Shown here piece after piece: positions 47,901 through 60,324 of a stretch of 64,000 nucleotides of DNA. Each line of letters begins with the position of its first letter. Position 1 is the first letter of the stretch. Source of the stretch: Phaseolus vulgaris (Eukaryota; Streptophyta; Magnoliopsida; Fabales; Fabaceae); the NCBI RefSeq assembly GCF_000499845.2, contig NC_023758.2, positions 23,859,366-23,923,365 of the forward strand, read 5' to 3'. The translations under genes were made by a program, and so were the position numbers. The notes under the pieces were generated by a model. The model was not told the DNA's origin and searched no databases. It saw only the letters and a program-made list of their open reading frames with translations.

Positions 47901-48328
47901 TTGTTCCATCTCCAGCAACCTTGGGCCTGGCTGTAGACACGACTTGGAGACTTGGGCTAGAGAGTACACCCTTGGGATGGAGTGGAATAGATCAAGCAAA
48001 TGCAAATGTGGGTTGGGGGGTAGGACAAACAGCAGTGCAGGAAACAAGGAGCTCAAATTCTTACACTTCTGTGGTAACTCCAGGTTTTGGGGATAGCCAA
48101 ACAAGATATGGCAGTGATCGTTTTTCTGTGCCCAGAGATCGGGGTTCTCAAGGTCATGCTAGGGAATCCGGTTTTGGTAGAAGCAGAATTGCATTTAACA
48201 GGCAACCCTCGTATGGTGTTGGGAATGGAGGCTCATATAGGCCTGTGCCCAAAGGGCAGCGAGTTTGTAAATTTTATGAAAGTGGGTACTGTAAGAAGGG
48301 AGCATCCTGTGATTACTGGCACCCATGA
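41943..48328 (+). CDS. PHD-SWIB-Plus3-GYF-CCCH protein (NERD / zinc finger CCCH protein 44-like)
   Basis: Ten exons: 41943-42247, 42422-42501, 42881-43068, 43215-44139, 44227-44354, 44476-44535, 44613-44663, 45127-45197, 45747-45901, 45996-48328. All phases agree and give about 1431 residues. In order: AT-hook RKRGRPAKG (61-69), PHD finger from C87 to about 165, SWIB/MDM2 about 305-383, Plus3 about 450-570, GYF about 753-805 (WNYQDPTGKIQGPF), four 50-residue repeats (953-1152), two GW motifs (LGWSG, VGWGVG, about 1312-1326), and a C-terminal CCCH finger (CX7CX5CX3H). Arabidopsis NERD has this architecture, binds histone H3 and AGO2, and promotes small-RNA-dependent DNA methylation; protein 44 is closer in length. 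Nuclear chromatin role is inferred. The start was chosen at MDHPLHPLP because upstream in-frame sequence is leader-like. Confidence 0.92.
44955..45030. repeat. Intronic AT / GTAT / CA microsatellite
   Basis: (AT)n followed by (GTAT)n and (CA)n in the intron between exons 7 and 8. Confidence 0.9.
45198..45746 (+). other. U12-type AT-AC intron
   Basis: The donor reads ATATCCTTT, the branch site is TTCCTTGAC (45728-45736) and the acceptor is ...CTGCAC, 10-11 nt after the branch adenosine. No GT-AG choice keeps the frame; with AT-AC, exon 8 (...GHRKE) joins LKEYVEKLHLLNSPEEHQRR, the conserved sequence of the family. It would need the minor spliceosome. Confidence 0.9.
46892..47491 (+). repeat. 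Four in-frame 150-bp coding repeats in exon 10
   Basis: TCTGGAC starts units at 46892, 47042, 47192 and 47342, exactly 150 bp apart. Each encodes SGQTWRHPN...SSS, VSGTKTSPHKLGFDLHN and PPSPPACNTS with a few substitutions. Low-complexity, Ser/Pro-rich, likely disordered. Confidence 0.95.
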
Positions 48329-50334
48329 TTTTAGATTCCATTAGCACTGGTGACACTTGTTTTTTGTAATCCTTAACATATCTGAAGTTGGCTCATTCCA
48401 ATTATTGTAATTTAACCCGACAGTATTAGTCAAGTGGCATAATTTTTTTATATGGAACTACTCTTGCTTGATCTATCTCTGTTTTTTGTGATTGCTAATT
48501 ACAAGTTTGTATGCTTGTGTTTTTTCTTGTTCATTCTGTTTCTTCCTTTATATATACACACACAGAGAAAGAGTAACTTTTATTTCTCATCTCTTTCATT
48601 TTCTTGTAATCTAAAGTAACTTCCATTCTCGTGTGTAGAGAGAGATAGAGTTAGATTTCATACCGAATTATTACGAGTATATTCTTGAATGAGCTCTCAA
48701 TTTTTATTAACGTGTTTGAATTGTCAAATCTTAATGGCACTAACACACTCAATTCTGAATGTAATTGCTTGCCAATTTAGCCTCAGCGGCAAGCAGGTGA
48801 GACTATGGCATTAGAAAATAGCAAAACCAAAAAGGAAAGCAGACTGATCCGCATATATGGCCTGACATGGTTTACTGCTGCTGTTTCTGGCTTTCCTGTT
48901 TTCTGCCCCCTCCCCTGCCCTCCCATTTCTAGTAATTGCCTCGTTGAATTCAGTGCTGTGTCTAAATTACGGTTTTATATTACCAACTACTTTTTTTTCA
49001 TACTTTTGTGCTTAATATCTTTCTTTTTAATACTTTTGTGCTTGACATCTTTCTTTTTTTTATGATATGCTTTTCACCATCATATCTTTTAAGGACAATA
49101 TATGTGAATGTCACAGTTCTTGCAATTACTATAAGAATATTCTCAAATATATGATCAAGAACTTGCTTTGTCCGAAGCTGTTGATGCGGCACTACTAGCC
49201 TGGAAAGAAAATCGTTAAAATCTATGAGATGTTTAAGAAATACAGATGACGCGAAAAACTCTCAACTGATGATGTTCCACCAAATTTTGAAAGGTAAGTT
49301 CTTTGTAGAAGAGGGGCCAATTGAAGAGGTAATGTTCGGCTATCTGAGGAAAATGATAGTTTTCTATGAACTTCACTATGCTTGTCTATCAGTTTTAACT
49401 GTAACATGTGAACAACAAAACCAAAAATATACTCGGAGGATAAAGGGCTATGATGCTTTAACGTGTGGATCTATGCTTGCTGGCCACCTGGTTCTAAAAT
49501 GGTTTCTAAAATGAATACTTGAATTGGAAATTTATTGTGACTGAGCAGCAACCTGTCACAAATTTGAGGTGATAATGAGATACAAGGTTTTACTGTTTAT
49601 AATACATTAACATGCTGAGAAGTTATCTTCGTTTTGGTTAATGTTGCCTATAAATTTACCTTGATTTCTGGATTACATGTTAAGGTCCTGTATGCACACA
49701 AATTATAATCCTAGTTTTACATTTTCATTTATTAAGCATCCTACATCTTTTGGATTCACATTTTCAAGTTACGAATGAATGTTCACTCTGCAGGAGGCCA
49801 TTAACACAGTTGGAATTCAAATCGAGGAGGATCTCAGATAAAAGAAAATAAGTGGGTTATAAATGGAAGTAAAGTATTATTGGGTGAGTGAACCTTGATG
49901 ACTACTACTACTGGAGGTATTATTATAGTTTTGTAACCGTGTTTTGAATTGTACAATTTCAAATTGATTACAAAATTTCAGGGATTTAATGTTGTGTCGA
50001 GTGGTGGTAGTTTTTCCAGCAATTGATGCAGGAGTTGGTGTTTTGGCTCCAATTTCGGGTGCCCGGATCCCTGTAATTGGAGGAGGTGGATTTGCCTTGT
50101 GCTGCTGCAGGAATTTTTGTGCATCATATGGTGTTTTTATATGTGTGATAAGATTTGCTTGAACTTAAATAGCTTTGTGAAATTCCCGTGTTAAAAGATA
50201 TTGTTTAATCCGTGATATGGTATATAAATAATTTGTTATAATCCGTGAGTTTTTGGTAACTGGGAATAATAGTTTAAGGTAAGTTTAAAACAATTTAGTG
50301 CAGTCTAAAATTATTCGGTTTTAAATAATATGTT
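48329..50334 (+). other. 3' flank of the gene with exon-like pieces
   Basis: 3' UTR probably covers the first 200-300 bp; no clear AATAAA was found. Short coding-like pieces follow: 49150-49219 reads YDQELALSEAVDAALLAWKE then a stop, and 49797-49842 follows a CTGCAG acceptor and reads EAINTVGIQIEEDLR then a stop. They may be exons of a small gene or of alternative 3' ends. No family recognised. Confidence 0.3.
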
Positions 50335-53300
50335 GTGATTGTTGGTGTAGTTTGCATTGGGAATTGCCATGGAGCAGAGGAAGCAAGGGAAGCAATGATG
50401 ACGGCTGAGTTCTCTTTTAACTGCACCAACCCATTTCGTAAATTGCTATCAATATGTATTTACTTTTATCCCTTTACCATATACAGCTTCTGCATGCTGA
50501 GCTCAGAGGAAACCCATCCACCTCTTCTTCCTTTTTGTTACTTCAAAAGTAGCCAATTCCAGGGATTTTTTTTGTTTTTTAAGGGTTTCACTTTATCATT
50601 TTATTACTTTATATTGTTTGGAAAAACTTCCTATTTGCAGCCAAACGATCTGGATTCTCCCAACTTTCTCAAAATTCAAACCACTGTTATGGGAAGGAAA
50701 ATACTACACACACTAAATTTTCTTCCATCTCACTTCTTTTTCTATCACATTATATGACATATATGTTGCATTTTGCTGATAAAAAAAGGTTGCTTTATCT
50801 TTTTTACCTTTCTTTTTCTTTCCATTCCCCTTTTTTAACCCCAATCCACCCCATTTTGGACTGCACGTTTATCATTGCTCTTATTATGGTAAAGTTTGAA
50901 TCTTTTAGATCAGAAACCATTGTCCGAGGAAGAAAAAATATTGTTAGTTATCTGAAAAGAAGTGTAAATTTACATAGCAAAACACAATATCCAGAATGCA
51001 CCATCATCATAACTGCAATATTGCTATTTTTTGTCTTCTGATAAGAAAACAAAATGACACTCACAGTATACCTGCGCTGGTAATTTGTTGCTTTCCTTAG
51101 TAAAATGATGACTTTTTACATCGAATCTAATCAACAAATATATTTAATTTGTGGGACTTAGAATCAATTAGTTGTTTTTCTTAAACTAGCACTACAGCTT
51201 TTCAACTTGGTGGTATTATTTAAGTTAAAGTCTCAACTGTGATCAAAATTTGCGTTATGCAAAATTCTTATAATTAAATTTTTTTTTTATTGAAATGTGG
51301 ACCGTGAAGAGTAATATTTTCTATTGTAAATTGATATTTTTTTGGTTGTACACTTGTCAAAGTAATATATATTTTTTAAATTGTCAAAAGTAACATTTAA
51401 AGATTGTCAAGCACATCCTTTAAAGATAAAAGCAACTAAAATGCATGGAAATTAAATGAAAAATGAGTGCTAACTACTGAAAGTAAATAAATTGAAAAAT
51501 GGAAACAAGAAAGAGTAGAAGAAGAAAAATGCAAATGAATGTTAAGACTTGTAAAACAAATAAAATAAAAGTAAAGAATAATCAGAAATAGCAAGAATGA
51601 AAAATAATTACTTATAGAATCAGTTGTTGTCACAATTGGCTAGGTAAACGTAACAAGGTATATTCCAGAGTTTTTATAATCCTTGTTTAGGATTTACTAT
51701 ATAAGAATTATGTTTTTCATTTGTATTGATAACTGTCAACGACGTGTAATTTTCAACGTGTTTGAGTCAAATTCTTCAGTACTTTTAGTACCTTAACACT
51801 TACTAATTTTTATTCACTTCTCATTCTCATCTATTCTTCTTCAAACCAACACTTCTAGAAATTCTTGACATCTCAACCTCTCTTAACTTACAATTTCTTT
51901 TACAAATTTAAACCATAAATTTCCGTTATATTCAAATTTAGGTCTAATTGAAGATTGATGTTTCATTTCTTAGGAAATATTACAAGTGGTTATCAATAAT
52001 AACATATACAAGAATCATTTCTAAAATGTAAAACATTATTTTTAAATATCAAATTGTTCGCAATCCTGTACTTTTATTAAAAATTAATAAAAAAATCAGT
52101 TTTATAACGGATTTAGTTCTTAATTTATATTATTTTATTATTATTTCTATTTATTTATTTTACACTATATTTATTCTCTTTATTCTTAATTAGCAGGAAC
52201 GCATACGCTTTTACGTATGTGTATCCAATTTTTTATTGTTATCATTTATATATATTTATGTTTAATATTAAAATTTGAATAAATAATACTAATATAATAT
52301 ATTATAGTATATTTACATGAGAAGATATATAAATTATCTGAGTGTACTTATCGATATATTGTGGAGAAAACATACCCAACGTATCAATTATATATGATCA
52401 ATTTACAAATATATTTAATTTTAAAAATAGAGAAGAAAATAAGTTTAAAATAGAAAAGTAGTTTTCAAAACAAACTGACCAAAAATCAAAATCAATCTGT
52501 TTCATGATTAATTTGAATCAATTTGAAATTAAAAAAGTAATATAAGAAGAAGCATTATGGCATAATCAATCCGATTAAAAATGGTCAACAATCACAAATT
52601 TCATAATTTCAGAACTTTATAGCAATTGAAAAAAATAGTCTAAAAGAGCAACATACCAATTTATCCACTCTCTCTAAATAAAGTGATCTACATCTAGCAG
52701 ATAGTAAATAAATTTTAAAAACTAAAAAAAATCACTTTGTTAACAGTTGAAATTAATAGAATAAATTAGGAAATTCATGACGATATAATAACAATTGAGA
52801 ATAATTAGTCTAAAATAAGTACTAATCTCTCCACTCTTTCCGAATAACATGGTCCACACTTATTAATCATTAAATGACAATAAATAAAATAAATTTTTAA
52901 ACTAAAAGACTACTTGTTAACTAGTGAAATTGTAACAATAAATATACACTATTTTATTTAAAAATTTTTCTTTCCTCTTTAAACCCCATTGTACATCCAT
53001 ATAGTAACAACCATAATTAATTTTTTTTCAAAAGTTTTGTTTATTCCATTAGTTATTCTCAAAATCATGTAGTAAGAAGAAACTTCTAACAAATTTCTTA
53101 CTAGTAGACAAACTTACAATTTTTTTTTTATGTTTGTTACTTATAATAAAATCACTGTGATTGAATTTTAAATAAGAATGAAGTTTTAAAAATTACGATA
53201 ACAATTTTCTAAAGACATTTGTTTTAATAGTTTAAATTTATTTAAAACTCAAGAGAACAAATAATTTAATAGAATTTGAGTTTCATATTTTTTTTATAAT

Positions 53301-54224
53301 TTTTTAATATTATGGGTAAATATTTGATAAAGTTATAATAGTTAAAATTTATTTAAAACTATAAACTCAATAAAAAAATAATTAAATAAAATTTAAGTTT
53401 TATTATATTTTTTAATATTTTATCAATTATCGAAACTAAACCAATATTTTTTCATTAGGCATAACCAATTATATATGACAATTAGGTAGCATTTGAGACT
53501 CTTAATTATTGTAACACAAGTGACACCATTAAGCAATAAACAAAAAAATAATCCTTAAATATTCAATCAACATTAATCATGAAAAATATTATATACAAAA
53601 GAAGAAAATATAGTGAAATATGCTTCTCTTTTCTTTGCCTTGGACCCGCGAAAAGACTTAATCAAATCGTTCCTATCCTTTACCACCACCATCAACCACT
53701 TCTCCTCCATATCCTCCATCACCGTCACACCCTTATTTTTAACCCTCCCAATCAAGTCCCAGAATATTCACAAACAAAACTACCAAGCTTTCCCTACACT
53801 CTCCGGTGGATGTAGAAGTGCATGCAATTTTTTTTTCGAGAATGCAACACACAGTGAATCTAGATTACACACCGCTCTTAACAATGTTCCTTTGTATGGG
53901 AACCTTGCACTTGGGGGAAAAGCACGATAGTCATAGGAACACGCACGAGAAATAGTGCCTTGGGGTTCAGTGTCTTCCTCTTTCTACATTCTTCTAACTA
54001 AAGTTTCTCCCTGTTTGGAGATTGTGAATAAACAAAGAAAAAAAATGGGGAAAAGATGAACTCGTGGGAAGAAGATGCACTCTTGTTGCTGGTTTTGAAG
54101 TTTTTTTTTTCTCTTCTTCCTCTATTTTGCTATGAAATTTAACCATCTACAATTAACAAATAAAGAACAAACAAAACATCAGTATAACATGTAACAAAGT
54201 AGAGTTAAGAATACGATGACATAC
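50335..54224. other. AT-rich intergenic DNA
   Basis: Short ORFs (for example 50335-50757 and 53613-53930) are T-rich or low-complexity and match nothing recognised. No RNA gene or defined repeat seen. Confidence 0.6.
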
Positions 54225-54720
54225 CTTCTCTCCGTAATGTTATCTGGTGACCAAACCCATGATCTCTATTTTAAAGGTGGTCTCTTGAATATGAAATTTA
54301 TAAAAAGTTAAGATGATTGTACTATCGAAAAGCAAAACTTAAAAGAAGAAAAATATAGAGGAATAGCAGAGAGATAAATGATGATGACAAAAAAATTAGA
54401 AAATCAGATTGGAAGAAACTTTTCCGTAAAACATGAGAAAATAAAAATATATTTTAGTTACTATTCTATATGATTTTATTTAAATCCATAAAATTGTTTC
54501 CAAAAAATGTCTTATGATCAAGAACTTTCATCACGTACCCTCTGCCTCCTCTTGTTGAGTCCTTCTTATTTCTTCAGTCACATGTTTCAATCATAATTTC
54601 ATAAGAAAAATGTCAAATTAGTGTTTCACAAATTGAAATGCACATAAAGAGAATTACCAATTGTTGTGATGGTGCCCGCAACTACTTTTATTAATTCATT
54701 CCCCTCCATCTAGTCACAAA
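54225..54720 (-). other. Exon-like fragments, possible decayed gene
   Basis: On the minus strand three short open pieces end at plausible splice donors. At 54710 MEGNELIKVVAGTITTI ends in ATTG|GTAATT. Near 54580 VTEEIRRTQQEEAE ends in AG|GGTACGTG. Near 54290-54225 WVWSPDNITERR ends in AAG|GTATGT. Nearby GA-rich DNA resembles 34580-34680. No family recognised. Confidence 0.25.
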
Positions 54721-55607
54721 CTTCAATTACAATTTCATAAGACAAAAGTCAAATTAGGGTTCCACAAAGATTAATCAAAACATAGAAAGAGAAAGAGAGG
54801 TGAGAATGAAAGTATGCTTTTACATGAAAGAGGAAAGGAAAGAGAAAAAAAAAATGGGAAGTAGGATACAGAAAAGAAAATGAGAAGTAGTGAAGATATT
54901 CAGATTCAATAGGGACCAAGTAAAGAGGAATTAAAAATTGCTTCTTAAATCAATTTGAAAATCGTTCTCTATGAAATTACGAAAAGCCTAGGATAATTTA
55001 ATAGAATGAAATGTTGTTATAAGAGTAAAATGAAAAAAGAATAAGGAGGAATATCTTTTATATATATATATATAGATAGATAACAACACTAATAACATCA
55101 AAGTTTTATCTTATAAGATTAGGTTGACCATACTATATTTATTAATGAGTTAAATATGTTTTTCATCCATACTTCCATACAAAATTGATTTTTGTTCCTA
55201 ATCCAAACTTTATATCTTTTGGGGTAGTTGCAGTGAAGAAACTATTGGAATGAGTCATTGTCAGTTTTTTCTTTATGTGACAAAAAATATTGGAATGAGT
55301 CCTTGTCAATTTTTTCTTTGTGACAAACAAATTTCCATTTTGGATTAGGATGTTAAAATATTATAACATTTATATCAGCGATGAGTCAACATGAAATATT
55401 TTTAACATCCCAGTTTATGTTGAAAATTCATTTATTACATATAAAAAACATTAGTGAGAACACATTCTCATAGTTTCTTTACTACAATTATCTAGGAGGC
55501 CTAAAGTTTGAAGTAGGAAAAAAAATTCAATTTCACGTTTAACCCATTATTAATTTATTTGCCTTTGTGTTTAGCTTTCAATGTTAAATGATTTGTACTT
55601 GAGATTA
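54721..55607. other. AT-rich intergenic DNA
   Basis: GA-rich stretch at 54790-54900 and a short AT microsatellite at 55055-55080; a ~60-bp imperfect repeat (GGAATGAGTC..TTGTCA..TTTTTTCTTTGTGACA) occurs twice at 55245-55330. No gene seen. Confidence 0.55.
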
Positions 55608-55973
55608 CACTACAGGAAGATTATTAAATAAAAACAAATTTTAGAGACCGAAAATAATTAGTTGCTATATTGACTAAATTAGAGACCATTAGAGACTATT
55701 TTTTAAATTAGTTTTTATTATTGTTAAATAGTTTCTAAATTGGTATCTAGTAAGTTACCAAGGTTTTAACTACCAATTATTTATATTCTAAATTTGGTAG
55801 CAAAAACCTTGGTAGCTAATTAGATACCAATTTAGAAACTATTTAACAATAATAGAAATTAATTTAGAAATCAATTTTTTTTAGTTTCTAAAATGATTTC
55901 TAATTTAGTCAATATAACAACTCATTATTATTATTTTTTAAATTGGTTTTTATTTAATTATTTTCTTGTAGTG
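55608..55973. mobile_element. CACTA-type MITE, long palindrome
   Basis: Ends CACTACAGGAAGA...TTTTCTTGTAGTG, flanked by the 3-bp duplication TTA (55605-55607 and 55974-55976), as in CACTA elements. The interior is largely self-complementary (for example GGTATCTAG...TAGATACC), so its RNA would fold into a long hairpin. 366 bp, no coding. Confidence 0.85.
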
Positions 55974-55976
55974 TTA

Positions 55977-56780
55977 CAAATGGTTGAATTTTGAAAACAT
56001 TGGATGAAATATAATGCAAGGAAAATCATACAATTTTGAAAGAGATAAAAATGTGGCTTTGACTTATATCCACTAACGTTTTGTGATTTGAGAGTTGAAT
56101 TTTAGAAAAGAAGGAAGCAAAAGGGCATATTGGAGAGAAGAAAAGAAAAGGGCTTTGTGAGTTTGTTCAGAGTAAAAAATGAAATAAGTGGGACCAATCT
56201 GAATACTAAGTAAATGTTTACCTAACTCAATTCCAACGGATAACAAATTACACTTAATGTTAGAATTGAAAATGGGCATGATGAAGGTCATTGGCATGGA
56301 ACAACAACAATATTTCTCCTTTTCAATACCACATACATGATGGCATGTAGGATAATGCCTCATTGCTTTATGCTCATAGAGATCAAATTTAATTTAAAGA
56401 GAATATTGAATGGATTGAGATTTTAGAACATAATTTATTTCATGTCATTGCTTAAAGGTCATAAGAGGAATTAAAAATAGTAATGGAGACAAATCTTAGA
56501 ATTAAAATTGGTCAATTATTTATTTAAAAATTAAAAATGAAAATTTCTAGGAAATGAGAAACCAAAAACATATTTTGCTCTAAGAGGGTCAGAAACTAAA
56601 ATTACACACAAAAAAAATACTAAAATTAGAAAAAAAATGTTGAGAGATTAAAACTAGTAAAAAAGTTTGTTAAAAGAGTAAAATCAGTCAACTAATTGTT
56701 GAAAGGCTAACAATTATAAAAAATAAATTCAAAGCAAAAGTTACATGTGATTCCCACATCAAAATTAAATTCTTAATTTA
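55977..56780. other. AT-rich intergenic DNA
   Basis: A 96-residue ORF on the minus strand (56073-56363) has no recognised match and its composition is not distinctive. No other feature seen. Confidence 0.5.
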
Positions 56781-57786
56781 TGTTCATGCCGGTTGACCAG
56801 ATTGTTCTTCGTGTAGCTATGGGCTGCGTATCAAGGTCTCCTTCGTCTTCGTTCCAAATCTCCACCCTTCGCCGCCATGAATACCTGAAACAGAGAGAAC
56901 AAAGGGCGCCCTCGCGGCCGTTTGCACTCTGACGCTCAAGTCAGTACTGGCAGAAAACACCGTGCACCTCCGTATCAGAACACCACAGACGCCGTGTTCA
57001 GAAGGTGCGTAACTGAATTCTAACTGTATTCTCTCTCGTTCTAAAGTCACTCGTGCGTACAATGCGTAAGCGCCAAATGACTCAGAGTGTGTAAAACGTG
57101 TAGACGGTATCTTAGTCTGTTGATAACGAAAGCTTATATACCTTTCCAGTGCTTCTGCCACGTGTCTCCTTCTGACTTAAGCGTAGCTCTGCGCGGGTGG
57201 CCTTACGATGCTGTAACCCAACTTAGGGAAATCCGAGCGTGTAAGTCTCCCTCCTCGAAGTGCATCTGACACGGGAGGTGACCACCTGGGTGCCAACTCA
57301 TGCGCCCCAGCTTCTTAGTCACTCGCCCTGGGAGTATTTCTGCCCTCCTCACTTACCATGCATGCAGATTACCTCCTGGGACGTGGCCTTCTCATGGGTC
57401 ATATCTGTCCCAGCAGTTCTCGAACGGTGGCACGTACTGCCGTGTTCCCACGCCTCATGCACAGATACTTCGTGAGTTGGGTCTCTCCCTACTGGTACTG
57501 GGGGTGTGGCTTGGAAACCACCTTTCTCTCCGACTATTACTCTTTCGGGGTACTGAGGCTCGAGGCCTCCACGCCCCTACCGTGCCGCCCCCTCCATGGT
57601 CACTCTCACCCGTGGGTATCGGGAGGTGGCATCACCCAGCGATAAGCACCTCTTGGTCCGAACCCAGTCAATGCCCGAGGCCGGTCAACGCCCGAGGCCT
57701 GGTCAACGCCCTTCTCACCTCCTTGCGCTCCTGATGGGTCCTACCAAGTATTGACTTTGGTCAACGCCCGAGGACGGGTCGGTACA
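56781..57786 (-). mobile_element. Solo LTR, Tat family A
   Basis: TGTTCATGCC...GGTCGGTACA on the plus strand, 1006 bp, flanked by a perfect 5-bp duplication ATTTA (56776-56780 and 57787-57791). Similar to 7892-8961 inverted. Contains the short repeat GTCAACGCCCGAGG three times near 57680-57775. The 144-residue and smaller ORFs inside are shadows. Confidence 0.9.
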
Positions 57787-59150
57787 ATTTACATAACAAA
57801 TAATATGGTAATCAATATAGTTGTTGTCCTATTTAATAATTATTCCTAGTGATATTACAGGTGCAAGTGATATATATATATAAATCTTTTAAATATTTTA
57901 AAGTAAAAATTTAATATATTTATTAAATAAATTGAGAAGATTACTCTTATATGTTAAATTATTCAATTATAATAAATAATTAAAATTTAATTTGTAATTG
58001 TTCATTATTTAAAATATGATATTACTATATATTTGTATTTCTCAAGCAACGGAATATAAATTTTGTAATTCTTTAAAATAGTTTCTATATTTAATTTTAA
58101 TAAATAAAAAACAAAATGTTAAGTATGGAGAACAATAACTCAAGACATTAGTAAAGAAATTTTTAAAGACTAAACCTGGTAAAATTTTTGTGTAAAAATT
58201 AAAAATGAAAATCTCATTTAGGTAGTAAAAACATGTTTCGTCATCTAAAATAAAAAAAATTGTTTTCCAATTTTTCTATAGAAAAAATTCTTTTGAAACA
58301 TGACAGATAAACAAATATAATAATAGAATAGAATGGACTATTTTTAGAAGCTAATTAAGATAGAGATAGAATTGCTTTAAAATTAAATATAAACTAATAA
58401 TCTAAACTAAAATAACATTACGAGTTATTACTTTTTAATATTTTTTGGTCTTTTTATTATTTACAAGACTCAATTAATGTAAGGATTTAGAAAAATAGTC
58501 TTAGAGTAGAAGTGGTACAATTAAAATGACACCTGCATATTTTATTATTAAATTTAAAAGAGTATAGAAATAGAAATTTAGTTATTCAGGTCTTATTTTA
58601 AAAAGAATCACCATCTCTCTAGAAAGTTCTTTTTCCTTTCCCCTCTCTTCTCTTTAAGATTCTGACTTCCTCGCTCATCAGTTCGACGATCGGAGTCCAC
58701 CATCAGACTCCTGTCAGTGAATACTACAAGACTGTCCGATCAGAATCTTTGATAGAGTAAGTTCATTTTTTCTCTTCTAGAAGGGAATAGAAAAATTACA
58801 CTAAAACTCCATTGGAGATTCCATTAGTAGGAACGACGTGCAGAGAAAAAGCAAGAGAAAGGAGAGAAAGAGAAGGTGAATTATGAGCAAAATGGGTTTA
58901 AGGGTTTAAGAAATGAATATATATTCACTTCGTTAGGGTTTTTAAAGTTCCCGCGCCTGTTTCTTCTCCCCTTTTTCTCTTTTCTCTTTTTAGGAAAATA
59001 TTTTTGATATATATTTAATATTTCCTAATTTAATATATTATTCTAGTTTTAGTTTTTTTTGTCTGTGATATTTTATCTACACTTTTTTATATTGAGCAAG
59101 ATCTTTGTTGTAGAGAGCAATTATAGATTAAAGTTATATTATTGTTATTA
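57787..59150. other. AT-rich intergenic DNA
   Basis: Mostly AT-rich. 58610-58750 is a pyrimidine-rich, more balanced stretch (TTCCCCTCTCTTCTC...GATCGGAGTCCACCATCAGA) followed by GAGTAAGTTC, which resembles a transcript leader with a splice donor, but no coding sequence follows. Confidence 0.45.
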
Positions 59151-59699
59151 TTATTAAAATAAATAATTATATTTAATTACCAAAAAAAATTTGGTGGCTA
59201 AAAAATAAACGTATTTGGTGGCTAATTCGGTGACAAAAATAAATAATTGTATTTAGCGACAAAAAAAATTGGTGGCTAAAAAATAAACAATTTTGGTGGC
59301 TGATTCGGTGGCAAAAATAAACAATTATATTTAGCAACCAAAATAAAATCGGTGGCTAAAAAATAAACAAATTTGATGTCTGATTCAGTGGCAAAAGTAA
59401 ACAATTATATTTAGCGACCAAAAGAAAATCGGTGGCTAAAAAATAAACATATTTGGTCGCTAATTCGGTCGCAGGTATATTTTTTCCAATTTATTCAAAA
59501 CAGTCACCACTTTAGCGACCGATGGTTTTGTCACTCATGTTCGGTCGCAGAACTAACTAACATCATTAATAGTTCAGTCGATCGCTATTTCGGTCGCAGA
59601 TTTGACATTACGAGTATTCGGTAGCTATTTCGGTCGCAAATTGCGACCACTTATTTTCGGTCGCTGAATTCGGTGACTAAATTGTTATTTTCTTGTAGT
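59151..59699. repeat. ~79-bp tandem repeats with a CACTA-like right end
   Basis: GGTGGCTAAAAAATAAAC recurs at 59193, 59271, 59351 and 59431 (spacing 78-80 bp). The block continues with GGTCGC(A/T)-rich sequence and ends in TTTTCTTGTAGTG, the same terminus as the MITE at 55973. No matching left terminus CACTAC was found upstream, so the element is partial or has diverged. Confidence 0.7.
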
Positions 59700-60277
59700 G
59701 TCTCTTTGAGTCAATTTTTGATCTTGTTAGGTTGTTTTTGTCTTTGCTTTGCATGTGACCCTTTTAGCTTCAGGGTTAATCTCTGTTAGCTCAGGGTCCT
59801 AGTGATATAGTTAGATTTTTTATTAGGATTGTGTGGTGCAGGTTAAGTTACCTTTAAGTTCTTGAATGATTTGGAGCTCTTAGTGAGTATCTGCTAAATT
59901 TCAAGTAAGGGAAGCTAGCCTTAATTTCCAATAGAACACTAGGCTAGAAGATCTGGATGTGGGGGTGATGTGGTCACCAATCTCAAAACTTTATTTCAGG
60001 ATTGTTTGTTTTAAGTATATTAGAAGTTGATTGAGATTTGAATGTGAAATTTGATATATGGTAGATGTTATAAAATTATAATGTTGTTGAGTATTGGTTG
60101 TTTGATCTTGATATAGAGTAATTATTCAGCTATAGTATGGAGTTTGTTATTTTGGGTGCAGTATGGTGTATTTTAGCTCACACTAAAATCTTTTCGTTCA
60201 AGCCAAAAGTCCTGGGTACACTCTGGTGTATTTTAGCTTACACTAAATTTTTTTAGCTCAAGCCAATTAAATATAGT

Positions 60278-60324
<47 letters not shown>

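Noticed and set aside
50335..50757. 140-residue plus-strand ORF
   Set aside because: Phe/Ser/Leu-rich translation of T-rich DNA, no recognised domain, no flanking gene signals.
57260..57734. ORFs of 71-144 residues on the plus strand
   Set aside because: They are antisense to a solo LTR and match the shadow ORFs in the other LTR copies.
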